A stretch of DNA of 38,758 bases from Spirochaetia bacterium (GCA_029858425.1 JAOUFE010000004.1:1-38758); one strand, 5' to 3'. Positions 1 to 9,623 are shown, counted from the stretch's first letter. Notes: a model not told the origin generated them from the letters alone. Numbers and translations: made by a program.

Positions 1-45
1 ATATCAAAATATTGTTGATGAATGCGCTCAAAAATGCCTCACCAC

Positions 46-75
46 AAAAGCGGAGGAGCCCGCTTGCGGCTCCGC
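46..75 (-). terminator. Possible intrinsic terminator after the small coiled-coil gene
   Basis: Read on the minus strand, a GC-rich stem (GCGGAGCC pairing with GGGCTCCTCCGC, with bulges) is followed by TTTTG. It lies about 80 bases past the stop codon at 153. A second inverted repeat, GGTTCATA (89-96) with TATGAACC (111-118), sits between it and the gene. I see no gene in 1-152. The T-run is short, so termination strength is uncertain. Confidence 0.4.
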
Positions 76-152
76 AGCGGGGGCGTCTGGTTCATATGCG
101 CCCATGAATTTATGAACCGCCCCTCTTTTGTTTGCTGTTTGGGGAAAGTAAA

Positions 153-545
153 TTATTTTATTTTGGCTTTTTCAATTCCCGAAATAATGGCTTTTTCCAG
201 CATGTCTGCGGTAATGGGGGGTTTTAAATAACCAAATAGCGTTATTAAAAGGGCGAGAACGGTGAGACTAATTCCCATAAACCATTGCAATGAGTTAAAA
301 CGTTGATCCATTTGATGCTGCATGGATTCAAACCGGTTATCCACGCGTTTAAAGCCTTCGCGCATTTCTACAATCAGCAATTTTATTTCAGAAGTCGAGG
401 CTTTTTCGCTTTCAACCATAACGACTTCCTCCATAATTTCATCAAAGGCATTTACCAAAAGATCGCTATTGCTGCCATCAGGAAGAGTCCCGGTAAATTG
501 CCGCACATTAGATCGTATTCTGTCGCGTTTTTCAAGCGTCAGCAT
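153..545 (-). CDS. Small coiled-coil protein with one C-terminal membrane segment
   Basis: A 130-residue protein of unknown function. Residues about 50-88 form an amphipathic coiled coil (MREGFKRVDNRFESMQHQMD), followed by one hydrophobic segment at about 88-107 (WFMGISLTVLALLITLFGYL) and a short polar tail. The layout recalls Bdr-like and related proteins with NRFxxxxxxMDxRF heptads and a terminal anchor, but I cannot assign a family firmly. The ATG at 545 is preferred over an upstream TTG at 584 because a good promoter (TTGACA at 584-579, TATTTT at 561-556) would place the transcript start only a few bases before it. The gene is divergent from xseB. It probably oligomerises through the coiled coil at the inner membrane; this is inference. 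Confidence 0.75.
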   Translation of the reverse strand: MLTLEKRDRIRSNVRQFTGTLPDGSNSDLLVNAFDEIMEEVVMVESEKASTSEIKLLIVEMREGFKRVDNRFESMQHQMDQRFNSLQWFMGISLTVLALLITLFGYLKPPITADMLEKAIISGIEKAKIK

Positions 546-555
546 AATTAAGTTG

Positions 556-606
556 AAAATATGAAATATAACCTGAATTGTCAAGATTAAATTGAATTTA
601 CATTAT
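556..606. promoter_or_regulatory. Divergent promoter pair with overlapping -35 boxes
   Basis: On the plus strand TTGTCA (578-583), a 17-base spacer and CATTAT (601-606) face xseB. On the minus strand TTGACA (584-579), a 17-base spacer and TATTTT (561-556) face the coiled-coil gene. The two -35 boxes occupy the same seven bases, so the promoters should compete for RNA polymerase. This is pattern recognition only; both -10 boxes match the consensus at 4 of 6 positions. Confidence 0.5.
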
Positions 607-630
607 GCAGTCGAAAAATTATTTGAATCC

Positions 631-912
631 ATGTCAGCCAAATCAGCCAAAGATTTAACTTTTGAAAATGCCCTGAAAGAACTGGAAGATATTACGCGCA
701 GCCTCGAAGACGGCAGGGAATCTCTTGAAAAATCCATGGAGTTGTACGAACGGGGAGTTTTCCTCAAGGAATTTTGCGAGGGCAAACTCAAGGAAGCCGA
801 GGGCAAATGGGTAATTTTGCGTAAAAAAGGAAATGGGGAAACACAGGCAGAAGAAATCAATAAGGATTATTTTGAAAGTTCAAAGACAGATTCCCAGGGA
901 AATATTTTTTAA
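631..912 (+). CDS. xseB: Exodeoxyribonuclease VII small subunit
   Basis: A 93-residue protein with the XseB core LTFENALKELEDITRSLEDG followed by LEKSMELYERGVFLKEFCEGKLKEAE, a two-helix coiled coil. Several copies bind the catalytic XseA subunit to make exonuclease VII, which degrades single-stranded DNA from both ends in the cytoplasm. XseA is not in this window. The ATG at 631 is chosen over a TTG at 592 because the latter lies upstream of the predicted transcript start (promoter 578-606). There is no clear Shine-Dalgarno sequence. The stop TAA shares its last A with the ATG of kdsD (TAATG), so the two genes are probably translationally coupled. The C-terminal tail after residue about 75 is longer than the conserved core and polar. 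Confidence 0.9.
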   Translation: MSAKSAKDLTFENALKELEDITRSLEDGRESLEKSMELYERGVFLKEFCEGKLKEAEGKWVILRKKGNGETQAEEINKDYFESSKTDSQGNIF

Positions 913-1892
913 TGTCCGGTAAAATTTCAAATACCATAATGGAAACGCTGCAAGCCGCGCAGGGTTCTATCCTCGAAAACATGAACGATGAAAATTTTAT
1001 TGCAGACCTGGAAAAAGCCGCGCGTATATTAAGCGAGAGTCCAAACCGCGTCATTATTACGGGGATGGGGAAATCAGGGATTATCGCCAGAAAAGTGGCG
1101 GCCACGTTTACCTCAACGGGTTCTCCTTCGGTTTTTTTGCATCCGGCAGATGCGCTGCATGGAGACATGGGAAACATTCAAAAGAATGAAGTTGTTCTGG
1201 CGTTCAGCAATTCCGGCGAAACCCGCGAAATTATTGAGCTCCTTCCCCACATTAAATTTTTGGGCGCTAAAATAATTGCCGTAACGGGAAAAAAAGACTG
1301 TACGTTGAACCGCGAAGCAGATCATTTTGTTTTATATCATGTCTCGAAAGAAGGTTGCCCTCTGCAATTGGCGCCCATGGCCTCGACCACATTATCCCTG
1401 ACGACAGGCGATGCGATTGCTTCTGCATTGATTCAACTAAAGGGATTTCGCCCCAAAGACTTCGGGAAATTCCATCCGTCAGGGTCTCTGGGCAAAAAAA
1501 TGTTCACCCGAGTCTCGGACGTTATGTACGATCAAACAAATTCGTTTTGTGCGGGAAAAACAACGCTTTTTAAAGATGTAATTTCGCTTATGGTAACCGG
1601 AAATCTTGGCGCCATTTTAATTGCGGGTTCAAAAGGCCATCTCCGGGGAATCATTACTGACGGCGACATGAAAAGACTTTTTGATAATTTTGAAAGCAAC
1701 ATTCAAGATTTGTTTAAAAAAACGGCCGAAGAAATTATGACAGTTGATCCTGTTTTTGTATCGCCGGAAAGCATGGTTGAAGAAGCCATTGCCCTGATGC
1801 ATGATAAAGGAACCTATATTTTACCTGTCGTGGATAAAAATAAAAAACCTGTGGGCTTGCTGCGAATGCACGACGCCATAGCTTTTATTTGA
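912..1892 (+). CDS. kdsD: Arabinose-5-phosphate isomerase (KpsF/GutQ family)
   Basis: A 326-residue protein that converts ribulose 5-phosphate to arabinose 5-phosphate, the first step towards Kdo for lipopolysaccharide. The SIS sugar-isomerase domain fills residues about 1-200, with GMGKSG (51-56), LHPADALHGDMG (76-87) and the phosphosugar-binding SNSGET (99-104). Two CBS motifs follow (about 205-260 and 268-326), as in full-length KdsD, and may sense nucleotides. Length matches the family (about 320-330). It overlaps the stop of xseB by one base. Pairing of xseB with kdsD is a neighbourhood, not a known pathway link. The gene implies an outer membrane with Kdo-containing glycolipid. Confidence 0.93.
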   Translation: MSGKISNTIMETLQAAQGSILENMNDENFIADLEKAARILSESPNRVIITGMGKSGIIARKVAATFTSTGSPSVFLHPADALHGDMGNIQKNEVVLAFSNSGETREIIELLPHIKFLGAKIIAVTGKKDCTLNREADHFVLYHVSKEGCPLQLAPMASTTLSLTTGDAIASALIQLKGFRPKDFGKFHPSGSLGKKMFTRVSDVMYDQTNSFCAGKTTLFKDVISLMVTGNLGAILIAGSKGHLRGIITDGDMKRLFDNFESNIQDLFKKTAEEIMTVDPVFVSPESMVEEAIALMHDKGTYILPVVDKNKKPVGLLRMHDAIAFI

Positions 1893-1916
1893 TATGATAA
1901 TTTTGCGCTCCAGGCA

Positions 1917-1998
1917 AGGGGAAAGGCCTTTCCCCTGACTTCGGCCTGCGGGCGATTCGTGAATCGTCCTTAGCCACAAACGCAGGCCTTCGTCACCC
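1917..1998. repeat. Nested palindromes in a convergent gap (kdsD/uvrB)
   Basis: A perfect 20-base palindrome (AGGGGAAAGG with CCTTTCCCCT, 1917-1936) abuts a larger inverted repeat: GGCCTGCG (1943-1950) pairs exactly with CGCAGGCC (1981-1988), and its outer flank TGAC (1936-1939) pairs with GTCA (1992-1995). Inside it is a further hairpin, GATTC-GT-GAATC (1954-1965). The element lies between the stops of two convergent genes and may end transcription from both sides, although no T-run follows. It is unrelated in sequence to the CATGAACT repeat family elsewhere in the window. Confidence 0.6.
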
Positions 1999-2038
1999 CT
2001 GTCGTATGTTCCAGGATAAAATCTTGATGCTGAACAGT

Positions 2039-4018
2039 TTACGAATCTTCTTTTTCAGAAAATAATAAATCGCGTATCATGGCTGCTTTTTCAAAGTCAA
2101 GATTGTCGGCGGCTTCTATCATGTCTTTTTTGAGTTTTTCTTTCCATTGCTTCTTGCTTTTATACTTTGAAGGACGGTATTTTTCCAGTATTTCTTCCAG
2201 AAGACCGGTCTCATGCTGATCTTCTTCTCTGATTCGGTCAATTAAATCCACCACATCTTTTTGTATGGACTCCGGAGTAATACCGTGTTTTTTATTATAC
2301 TCCTCCTGAATAATCCTTCGACGATCCGTTTCTTCGATGGCCAGCCTCATGGATTCGGTCATCACATCGGCGTATAAAATAGCCTTGCCTTCGCTGTGGC
2401 GGGCGGCTCTCCCCATCGTCTGAATAAGGGAACGACGCGACCTTAAAAAACCCTCCTTGTCTGCGTCAAGAATGGCCACAAGGGATACTTCAGGCAGATC
2501 AAGGCCTTCTCGCAGCAGGTTGATCCCCACCAGAACATCAAACTCCCCTTTTCTCAAGTCGCGTAAAATTTCGGCTCTTTCGAGCGCATCAATTTCAGAG
2601 TGCATGTAACGCACGCGAATTCCAAGATTGGCATAATAGTCGGTTAAATCCTCGGCCATTTTTTTTGTAAGGGTTGTAATCAATACACGCTGCGACTTGT
2701 CTGCGCGCTTTTTAATTTCAAGCGCAAGATCGTCTACCTGCCCCCCGGTCTTTCGAATTTCCACCACAGGATCAAGAAGACCAGTAGGCCTGATAATTTG
2801 CTCCACCGTATATCCACACCGGTTCGCCTCATAATCTGCCGGAGTTGCCGAAACGTATAAAATATTTTTGCTAAATGATTCAAATTCAGGAAAGTTCAAA
2901 GGACGGTTGTCCAGGGCAGAAGGAAGCCTGAAGCCAAATTCCACAAGAGTTTCTTTCCGGCTTCGGTCGCCGGCATACATTCCTCCTATTTGCGGAATGG
3001 AAACATGACTTTCGTCAATGATAATTAAAAAATCTTTGGGGAAATAATCCAGAAGACAGGCAGGCCTTGTACCGGGTTTTCTTCTCACGAGATGACGGGA
3101 GTAATTTTCAATACCATTGCAAAAGCCCATTTCGCGAAGCATTTCCAGATCGTAGAGAGTTCTCTGCTGAATTCTTTCGGCTTCAAGAGGTTTTTGATGA
3201 TCGCGAAAGTATTGAACCCTTTGGGCAAGCTCTTCTTTAATATCTTTGATAGCCTCCTCAAGTTTTGGCGGCGAGGTAATAAAATGCCTGGAAGGATAAA
3301 TGGCTGTTTTTAAAAATTCTTCTTTTTTTCTGCCGGTTAAACGGTCAATTTTTTGAATGGATTCAAGATCATTACCCATAAACTCCAGCCGCAAAACCTC
3401 TTGATTGTACGCCGGAAATATTTCCACGACATCGCCCCTGACTCTGAATTTACCGCGCTGAAACTCAATATCATTTCTTTCATATAACATTCTCACCAGA
3501 CTGGTAATGACATCATCGCGGGAAATCTTCTGGCCTTTATTCAGAATTAAAACGGATTCGGAATAATCTTCGGGCGAACCCAGACCGTAAATGCAGCTTA
3601 CGCTGGCGACCACAAGCACATCATCCCTTTCGAGAAGTGATGACGTTGTGCGCAGCCTGAGCATTTCAATTTCCTCGTTTACAGCAGAATCCTTTTCTAT
3701 AAATGTATCCGATGAGGGAATATAGGCTTCGGGCTGATAATAATCATAATAGCTGATAAAGTATTCTACTGCATTGTCGGGGAAAAAATCTTTGAACTCC
3801 CGGTATAGCTGCGCCGCGAGAATTTTATTGTGCGTAATTACAATTGTCGGGCGTTGTATTTTTTCAATGACATGCGCCATGGTCATGGTTTTACCTGAAC
3901 CGGTGACGCCCATCAGGACAGCCTTGCCTTCCGGATCGCCCAGCATTTCGCCAAGCGCTTCGATGGCTTTTGGTTGATCTCCGGCCGGCGCCCATTTGCT
4001 GGAAACTTTAAAGCGCAT
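2039..4018 (-). CDS. uvrB: Excinuclease ABC subunit B
   Basis: A 659-residue UvrB, the DNA-damage verification helicase of nucleotide excision repair; it receives DNA from UvrA and recruits UvrC. The Walker A motif GVTGSGKT is at residues 37-44 and the damage-probing beta-hairpin [10 protein letters not shown] at about 90-99. The DESH box lies in [19 protein letters not shown], and helicase motifs V and VI ([22 protein letters not shown]) are intact. The C-terminal UVR motif ([14 protein letters not shown]) that binds UvrC is present. Length is normal. Its ATG overlaps the stop of the FtsL-like gene by one base (TAATG), so it is translated from the same mRNA. No LexA-type operator is evident upstream. 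Confidence 0.97.
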   Translation of the reverse strand: MRFKVSSKWAPAGDQPKAIEALGEMLGDPEGKAVLMGVTGSGKTMTMAHVIEKIQRPTIVITHNKILAAQLYREFKDFFPDNAVEYFISYYDYYQPEAYIPSSDTFIEKDSAVNEEIEMLRLRTTSSLLERDDVLVVASVSCIYGLGSPEDYSESVLILNKGQKISRDDVITSLVRMLYERNDIEFQRGKFRVRGDVVEIFPAYNQEVLRLEFMGNDLESIQKIDRLTGRKKEEFLKTAIYPSRHFITSPPKLEEAIKDIKEELAQRVQYFRDHQKPLEAERIQQRTLYDLEMLREMGFCNGIENYSRHLVRRKPGTRPACLLDYFPKDFLIIIDESHVSIPQIGGMYAGDRSRKETLVEFGFRLPSALDNRPLNFPEFESFSKNILYVSATPADYEANRCGYTVEQIIRPTGLLDPVVEIRKTGGQVDDLALEIKKRADKSQRVLITTLTKKMAEDLTDYYANLGIRVRYMHSEIDALERAEILRDLRKGEFDVLVGINLLREGLDLPEVSLVAILDADKEGFLRSRRSLIQTMGRAARHSEGKAILYADVMTESMRLAIEETDRRRIIQEEYNKKHGITPESIQKDVVDLIDRIREEDQHETGLLEEILEKYRPSKYKSKKQWKEKLKKDMIEAADNLDFEKAAMIRDLLFSEKEDS

Positions 4019-4362
4019 TATTTTTTTCCCTGCATTGTTTCGTTCATGGGAGGCAGCTTGACAGAAATGATGCTCTTGCCTGTTCTCACCGGTAAGTATA
4101 TTTCGTGTTCTTTAAGCAGTTTTTCAATTCTTTCGGGAGTTGTGGTGCTGGCAATGGAGGCATGGATAGCTTCAATTTCAAACAACAATTTTTTCTTTTC
4201 TTTTTTCAAATGCTCAATTTCCATATCCAGATTGGCCATTTGAATGTTTCGCCATAGATATATAAATATTAAAAATGTAGCTACTGAAACGATAAACAAA
4301 AGAAAAAATAAATTTTTTATGTCTTCTTTGGCTGCCTTGCTGTTTTGCCTGTCATTTATCAT
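4018..4362 (-). CDS. FtsL/FtsB-like single-pass division protein
   Basis: A 114-residue bitopic protein: a short cytoplasmic head, one membrane helix (about 17-37), a coiled coil (about 40-70, [20 protein letters not shown]) and a C-terminal segment [29 protein letters not shown]. This order, including a W-x-x-x-Q just after the membrane helix, a heptad repeat, then PxRIExxL and a short beta-like end, is typical of FtsL and of FtsB/DivIC proteins, which scaffold the septal synthase FtsQLB-FtsWI. FtsL normally sits next to rsmH and ftsI in the dcw cluster; here it lies between mnmG and uvrB. It overlaps uvrB by one base. FtsL versus FtsB cannot be settled from sequence alone. Confidence 0.7.
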   Translation of the reverse strand: MINDRQNSKAAKEDIKNLFFLLFIVSVATFLIFIYLWRNIQMANLDMEIEHLKKEKKKLLFEIEAIHASIASTTTPERIEKLLKEHEIYLPVRTGKSIISVKLPPMNETMQGKK

Positions 4363-4377
4363 ATAACCTGGAACTTG

Positions 4378-4424
4378 TGCATGAACTCAATGTTCAGTCG
4401 GAATTATTATTGAGGTTCATGCCC
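4378..4424. repeat. CATGAACT palindromic element, internally deleted copy
   Basis: TGCATGAACTCAAT (4378-4391) and ATTGAGGTTCATGCCC (4409-4424) form a hairpin of about 47 bases. The left part continues as TTCAGTCGGAAT, matching one arm of the full elements at 16349 and 31386. The right part matches the other arm of the 16349 copy (CTCAATAATCAG read in reverse). The copy therefore keeps both outer ends but has lost the central hairpin. It lies between mnmG and the ftsL-like gene. Confidence 0.7.
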
Positions 4425-4431
4425 ATGCCCA

Positions 4432-6324
4432 TTACAGTTTATATTTTCCAGATTGAAGGTAAATAATAATTATATCAATATCAGAAGGATCCACGCCGCT
4501 GATTCTGGATGCCTGCCCGACGGTTTCGGGCTGGATTTTGATTAGTTTTTGTCGAGCCTCTGTTTTTAACCCCGGAATTAAATTAAAATCTAACGAAGGC
4601 GGAATTTTTTTATCCATCGCATCATGGTATTTTTTTACGCTCTCTTTTTCTCTTTTTATATACCCCTGGTATTTTATATCCATTGTGAAATTTATCTTGT
4701 CTGTTACATTCAAACTTCGAGGAAAATCAGGCGGCTGGAAAAAATGAAAGTAGTCCAGGAGTTCAATACATATTTCTACGGATACTTGGGGCCTTTTTAG
4801 AATACTTTTCAGGCTATTGCCTTTTTGCGCCTCAATAGAACGGGATTTCAGGAAAAGAATCATGGCATCATCCATTTTTGTATTTTCCAGTGCTTTGTCT
4901 ATGACTGCATACAAAGCATACTTTTTCTCCATTTTATCGTAAAGATCCTGACGAATACCAAGAGCGGCGGGATATTTCATCAAGCGAAAATCTGCGTTAT
5001 CCTGACGAAGCTGCAGACGAAATTCAGCTCTTGAGGTAAACATCCTGTACGGCTCCTCAACGCCTTTGGTAACAAGATCATCTACCAGAACTCCAAGATA
5101 AGCTTCATCCCGCGCCAGAACAAATGGCTCCATATTTTTGATTTTATGGATTACATTTAAGCCCGCAATAATCCCCTGTCCGGCTGCTTCTTCATATCCG
5201 GTTGTTCCATTAATCTGGCCGGCAAAATACAGACCCTGAATTAATTTTGTTTCAAGAGTTGGCCGCAATTGCGTCGGGGGGACAAAATCATATTCAATGG
5301 CATAACCTGGACGCATGATTTTTGCCTTTTCAAGGCCGGTAATGCTGTGTACCATTTGAGTCTGAATATCTTCGGGGAGACTTGTCGAAATTCCATTTAC
5401 GTACACTTCGCATGTATCCAACCCTTCCGGTTCAAGAAATATTTGATGTCTCTCCTTATCGGCAAACCGCACAACTTTATCTTCAATGGATGGACAATAC
5501 CTCGGTCCAACTGATTTTATGAAACCGCCGTACATGGCTGATTTTTGCAGATTGGCGCTTACAATTTCCCGGGTTGCCACAGTTGTATAGGTGACATAGC
5601 ATGGAATTTGCTTTTGCACAGGTATTTGTCCGGAATATTCAAATTCAAAACCAAAAGGTTGAGGTTTCTCATCCGGATATTGAACTTCAATTTTTTTGTA
5701 GTCGATTGTATCGGCGTGAATTCTTGGGGGCGTTCCTGTTTTTAACCGGGAGATATTAAAGCCGAGGGTCTCCAGAAAAGGACTTAAATTTTTTGAACTG
5801 GACGCCCCGGTTCTGCCTCCGTTAAAAGAAAGATTTCCCATATGAATCACGCCGCGTAAAAATGTTCCGGTAGTTAAAATCACATTGTCTGCATAATATT
5901 TTGTCCCGCGTTCCGTAATAATACCCTGGACAATATTATCCCGAACAATCAAGGCGGCGGCTGTATCCTGAATCATGGAAAGAGAAGGAGTTTTTTCGAG
6001 AAAATTTTTTACATAAAGACGGTACATGGCCTTGTCGGCCTGCGCGCGTGGTGACCACATTGCAGAACCCTTTGATCGATTCAGCAGCTTGAAATGAATT
6101 CCCGTATGATCGATGGCATTTCCCATCAGCCCGCCCAGAGCGTCAATCTCGCGAACAATATGACCTTTGGCGATTCCCCCGATCGCAGGATTGCAACTCA
6201 TTTGAGCAATTTCATCCAGATTCATGGTGACAAGCAATACAGGAAATCCGGCGCGGGCAATAATATGCGCCGCCTCGGCGCCTGCGTGGCCGCCTCCGAC
6301 TACAATACATTTAAAAGATTCCAT
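4432..6324 (-). CDS. mnmG: tRNA uridine-34 modification enzyme MnmG (GidA)
   Basis: A 630-residue FAD protein that, with MnmE, adds a (carboxymethyl)aminomethyl group to uridine 34 of certain tRNAs. The N-terminal FAD-binding [10 protein letters not shown] is at residues about 10-19, followed by [24 protein letters not shown] with the family's active-site cysteine. Other signatures are [47 protein letters not shown] and [10 protein letters not shown]. The C-terminal KYQGYIKRE and the helical MnmE-binding tail are present, and length is normal. MnmE is not in the window. It starts 11 bases after the nadD stop, without a recognisable Shine-Dalgarno, and is probably read from the proA-nadD transcript. 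Confidence 0.97.
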   Translation of the reverse strand: MESFKCIVVGGGHAGAEAAHIIARAGFPVLLVTMNLDEIAQMSCNPAIGGIAKGHIVREIDALGGLMGNAIDHTGIHFKLLNRSKGSAMWSPRAQADKAMYRLYVKNFLEKTPSLSMIQDTAAALIVRDNIVQGIITERGTKYYADNVILTTGTFLRGVIHMGNLSFNGGRTGASSSKNLSPFLETLGFNISRLKTGTPPRIHADTIDYKKIEVQYPDEKPQPFGFEFEYSGQIPVQKQIPCYVTYTTVATREIVSANLQKSAMYGGFIKSVGPRYCPSIEDKVVRFADKERHQIFLEPEGLDTCEVYVNGISTSLPEDIQTQMVHSITGLEKAKIMRPGYAIEYDFVPPTQLRPTLETKLIQGLYFAGQINGTTGYEEAAGQGIIAGLNVIHKIKNMEPFVLARDEAYLGVLVDDLVTKGVEEPYRMFTSRAEFRLQLRQDNADFRLMKYPAALGIRQDLYDKMEKKYALYAVIDKALENTKMDDAMILFLKSRSIEAQKGNSLKSILKRPQVSVEICIELLDYFHFFQPPDFPRSLNVTDKINFTMDIKYQGYIKREKESVKKYHDAMDKKIPPSLDFNLIPGLKTEARQKLIKIQPETVGQASRISGVDPSDIDIIIIYLQSGKYKL

Positions 6325-6335
6325 AATTTTTGCGG

Positions 6336-6953
6336 TTATTGATACAACTTTCTGTGTATAATATATTCCAGCAATTCTTTTGTTAATAAACTTTCAAGCT
6401 CATGCTTCAGTTTATTGTCAAGTGTTTTATAATACTTTGCGATATTTTCCCGGAGTTTGTTTGAAGAGACATTCCAGAAGGGATTATCGAGCATTATGTC
6501 ACCTTCGCTTATTACTGGATTTTCCATATTTAATCTTTTGAGAACTATAAAATTATAATTAGTTCGCAGTTCATTGTAGTTTTTCCATTGATTCAGATTC
6601 TGATACATATCCATTCCAGTTAATAAAAAAACTTTGGAACGCGGATGAATCTCCTTTAGATATCTCAGCGTGCGATACGTGTAACTTGGCGCAGGCAAAT
6701 ACTTCTCCATGTCACTTACATCAACGTTAGCCGCATTTCTGTTTTGCAAAAATATGATACGAGTCATCTCAAGACGATCCTTGAAATCAACCTGGTCTGT
6801 CTGGCTCTTGTGGGGTGGGTGAAACGCAGGAACTACATAAATATGCTCAAATTTCATATGTTGGATAACATATGAAATAATATGAACATGACCGCTATGG
6901 GGCGGGTTAAAAGTTCCTCCAAAAAAAAGAATAGGCAACGGGTTTGCTGTCAT
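6336..6953 (-). CDS. nadD: Nicotinate-mononucleotide adenylyltransferase
   Basis: A 205-residue NadD that joins nicotinate mononucleotide and ATP to make deamido-NAD in NAD synthesis. The nucleotidyltransferase motif [13 protein letters not shown] is at residues 10-22. The later (I/V)SS-x-x-(L/I)R signature is present as VSSNKLREN. The ATG at 6953 overlaps the proA stop in a TGATG arrangement, which fixes the start; a longer frame opens upstream but has no family similarity. The [19 protein letters not shown] segment matches the family's substrate-binding region (GxDxxxxxxxW). Linkage of proA and nadD is seen in several bacteria, including leptospires as I recall them. Confidence 0.95.
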   Translation of the reverse strand: MTANPLPILFFGGTFNPPHSGHVHIISYVIQHMKFEHIYVVPAFHPPHKSQTDQVDFKDRLEMTRIIFLQNRNAANVDVSDMEKYLPAPSYTYRTLRYLKEIHPRSKVFLLTGMDMYQNLNQWKNYNELRTNYNFIVLKRLNMENPVISEGDIMLDNPFWNVSSNKLRENIAKYYKTLDNKLKHELESLLTKELLEYIIHRKLYQ

Positions 6954-8221
6954 CAGTCCCGAATTTGCCCATTGCCTGTTACTATATACTTTGATGTCGT
7001 CAGGTCGGCAAGCCCCATAGGACCCCGGCAATGCAGTTTTCCGGTGGAAATTCCCACTTCTGCGCCAAGTCCAAATTGCCCTCCATCGTGAAACCGGGTA
7101 GAGGCATTAACGAAAAGTGCGGCAGAATCCATTTTTTGAAGAAATACTTCAATCGCCGAATAATCTTCTGCAATAATTGCCTCAGAATGACCGGATGAAT
7201 ATTCATTGATGTGATGAATGGCAGAGGTCATATCATCTACAACTTTTACGGAAATATCCAAAGAAAGATATTCTTTATGATATCCTTCGTCAGTAAGATT
7301 GTCCATTGCAATATTACCGAAATATTCGCGCGTCATCGTATCCCCATGAAGAGTTACGCCATTTTCGATAAGAGTTTTTAACGCATCCTGAGCCCATGCA
7401 AGACTTTTGTCCAAGATAAGAGTTTCAGCTGCATTGCAAACCCCGGGGCGCTGTATTTTGGAATTCAAAATTACGGGTATCGCTTTTTCAATATCTGCCG
7501 TTTTATGCACATAAATATGGCAAACCCCTTTATCGTGCTTTATCACAGGAATCAAACTGTTCTCGACAACGTAATGAATTAATCCTTCCCCGCCTCTCGG
7601 TACAATTAAATCAATTTCTTTTTGCATTCGCAGCATGGCGTACATGAGATTGCGTTGGGTCTGCTCCAGCAATTGTACCGCTCCAAAAGGTATAGACTGG
7701 GATTTTAAAGCGCTCTGAAATAGCTGGGCAAGTTTTTTGTTGCTTAAAATGGCTTCCTTTCCTCCACGCAAAATTACGGCGTTGGAGGATTTCAGGCATA
7801 ACGCGCCTACATCGATAGTGACATTGGGTCTGGACTCATAGATAATGCCTATAACACCAATCGGAACGCGAATCTTCCTGAGATTTAATCCATTGGGCAA
7901 AGTTGATCCAGAAATAATTTCTCCCACGGGATCTTTCAGGGCAATAATATCATGCAGGGATTTAATCATGGAATCAATTACCTTGTCTGAAATCATTAAC
8001 CGGTCGATCATGGCTTCCGGCAAAGATTCCTGTTGGGCAATTTCAATATCCTGCGAGTTTATCAGTTTGATTTCGGCTCTTTCAAAATCAAGCAAATCAG
8101 CCAGATATTTCAGGGCGGCATTTTTCTTGACAGTTCCTGCTGTCCGGAGCTCAATACCCGCTTTTTTGGCGTCTTTCACCAGTTTTTGAATATAAGTATT
8201 TTCCTGATTGGATAATTCCAT
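6953..8221 (-). CDS. proA: Gamma-glutamyl phosphate reductase
   Basis: A 422-residue ProA that reduces gamma-glutamyl phosphate to glutamate semialdehyde with NADPH, the second step of proline synthesis. The catalytic cysteine is C262 in RPGVCNAAETLIL. The NADP-binding and substrate signatures YESRPNVTIDVGALCLKSSNAVILRGGKEA (about 128-157) and the C-terminal RFHDGGQFGLGAEVGISTGKLHCRGPMGL are intact. The ATG at 8221 is preferred to a TTG at 8227. ProB is not adjacent; upstream is a half copy of the palindromic repeat and then divergent purT. It heads the proA-nadD-mnmG unit. Confidence 0.96.
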   Translation of the reverse strand: MELSNQENTYIQKLVKDAKKAGIELRTAGTVKKNAALKYLADLLDFERAEIKLINSQDIEIAQQESLPEAMIDRLMISDKVIDSMIKSLHDIIALKDPVGEIISGSTLPNGLNLRKIRVPIGVIGIIYESRPNVTIDVGALCLKSSNAVILRGGKEAILSNKKLAQLFQSALKSQSIPFGAVQLLEQTQRNLMYAMLRMQKEIDLIVPRGGEGLIHYVVENSLIPVIKHDKGVCHIYVHKTADIEKAIPVILNSKIQRPGVCNAAETLILDKSLAWAQDALKTLIENGVTLHGDTMTREYFGNIAMDNLTDEGYHKEYLSLDISVKVVDDMTSAIHHINEYSSGHSEAIIAEDYSAIEVFLQKMDSAALFVNASTRFHDGGQFGLGAEVGISTGKLHCRGPMGLADLTTSKYIVTGNGQIRD

Positions 8222-8284
8222 GTTCAAGATACAGAAAATTTTTTAAAGTCCACAGCTCAACTACAAATTCATCAGGAGACTCTT

Positions 8285-8341
8285 GCCCGAAACAGCTCGG
8301 GCATGAACTCGATATTCAGTCAGAATGATTTAGACTGGCGC
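8285..8341. repeat. CATGAACT palindromic element, half copy
   Basis: From 8298 the sequence GGGCATGAACTCGATATTCAG continues through a segment that matches one whole outer arm of the element at 31386 almost base for base (GTCAGAATGATTTAGACTG). The opposite arm is absent. A small hairpin, GCCCGA (8285-8290) with TCGGGC (8297-8302), caps the outer end. It lies between the divergent genes proA and purT. Confidence 0.7.
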
Positions 8342-8432
8342 GTTTCTGCCCTGCCCCAATAGACTCTGAATTGGAGAAAATTATCTTAACTTATCTATTG
8401 ACAGCAGAAAATTGATTTTAATTTGTATTTTT

Positions 8433-9623
8433 ATGAAAGCAGGCGACAGCATCGGCACTCCTTTATCGGAAACAGCAATCAGGGTAATGATGCTGGGTTC
8501 CGGAGAACTGGGCAAGGAAGTAGTTATTGAACTTCAGCGTTTTGGCGTGGAAGTAATTGCAATTGACCGTTACGATAATGCCCCGGCCATGCAGGTCGCT
8601 CATCGCTCTTATACCATTTCCATGCTGGATGGCAAGGCTTTGCGGCAAATTATTCAGAAAGAAAAGCCGCACCTGATAGTACCGGAAATTGAAGCCATTG
8701 ATACGGCAACCCTTGCAGAACTTGAAAGCGAAGGTTTTACTGTCATTCCCACAGCAAGAGCAACCCAGCTTACAATGAACCGGGAAGGGATTCGGCGGCT
8801 GGCATCCGAAAAACTGAAACTTCTGACATCACCCTTCCGGTTTGCCGAAAGCCAGGAAGAACTACAAAATGCAGCCAAAGAACTTGGATTTCCTTTTGTC
8901 GTAAAACCCATTATGAGTTCTTCCGGAAAAGGGCAAAGCGTTGTTCACAATGAATCCGAAATCCACAAAGCATGGGAATATTCCCAAATGGGAGGGCGCG
9001 CTAGCAATCGAAAGATAATTGCAGAGGGCTTTATTGATTTTGACTATGAAATTACCCTGCTCACTATTCGCCATGAAGGGGGGACCAGCTTTTGTGAACC
9101 CATTGGTCATCTTCAAATTGATGGAGATTACAGAGAGTCCTGGCAGCCCCAGCCCATGTCTGAAATTGCCCTAAGGGAATCCAAAAGAATTGCAAAGACT
9201 GTCACGGATGACCTTGGAGGCCGGGGTATTTTTGGAGTGGAATTATTTATAAAAAAAGATACTGTATATTTCAGCGAAGTATCCCCAAGGCCGCATGATA
9301 CAGGTCTGGTTACGATAGCCTCCCAGGATCTGTCAGAATTTGCCCTGCATGCCAGAGCCATACTGGGATTGCCCATCCCGGAAATAAAAAATTTCGGGCC
9401 ATCTGCTTCATGCGCCATCCTTTCCGAAGGAAATTCCAAAAATATTACTTATTCCAATTTGCAAAAAGTGTTATCTTGTCCGGGAACGCACCTGCGGCTT
9501 TTTGGCAAACCAGAAATTTCAGGAAAACGCCGCATGGGCGTAGTTGCCGTAAGAGCCGGAGATATTGAAACTGCCAGAAATATGGCGCGAGATGCGGTTG
9601 GGGAAGTTAAAATCATTCTATGA
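8433..9623 (+). CDS. purT: Formate-dependent GAR transformylase
   Basis: A 396-residue ATP-grasp enzyme that uses formate and ATP to make formyl-glycinamide ribonucleotide in purine synthesis, bypassing folate-dependent PurN. Visible marks are the N-terminal [28 protein letters not shown], the ATP-grasp [14 protein letters not shown] and [16 protein letters not shown], and the metal-binding [15 protein letters not shown]. Length is close to the E. coli protein (392). The ATG at 8433 is preferred to an in-frame TTG at 8412. A perfect TTGACA lies at 8398-8403, 35 bases before this ATG, with only a weak -10. Use of formate fits an anaerobic or formate-rich metabolism, but that is inference. Confidence 0.96.
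   Translation: MKAGDSIGTPLSETAIRVMMLGSGELGKEVVIELQRFGVEVIAIDRYDNAPAMQVAHRSYTISMLDGKALRQIIQKEKPHLIVPEIEAIDTATLAELESEGFTVIPTARATQLTMNREGIRRLASEKLKLLTSPFRFAESQEELQNAAKELGFPFVVKPIMSSSGKGQSVVHNESEIHKAWEYSQMGGRASNRKIIAEGFIDFDYEITLLTIRHEGGTSFCEPIGHLQIDGDYRESWQPQPMSEIALRESKRIAKTVTDDLGGRGIFGVELFIKKDTVYFSEVSPRPHDTGLVTIASQDLSEFALHARAILGLPIPEIKNFGPSASCAILSEGNSKNITYSNLQKVLSCPGTHLRLFGKPEISGKRRMGVVAVRAGDIETARNMARDAVGEVKIIL

Noticed and set aside
22-231. A 69-codon open frame at the left edge
   Set aside because: It runs through two hairpins and into the end of the coiled-coil gene on the other strand, and has no recognisable protein features.
592-630. Upstream TTG start for xseB adding 13 residues
   Set aside because: The TTG lies inside the -35/-10 spacer of the likely promoter, and the added residues are outside the conserved family.
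6954-7031. Upstream start for nadD adding 26 residues
   Set aside because: The extension lies inside proA, lacks similarity to NadD, and the ATG at 6953 makes a TGATG junction and places the [12 protein letters not shown] motif at the usual distance from the N terminus.
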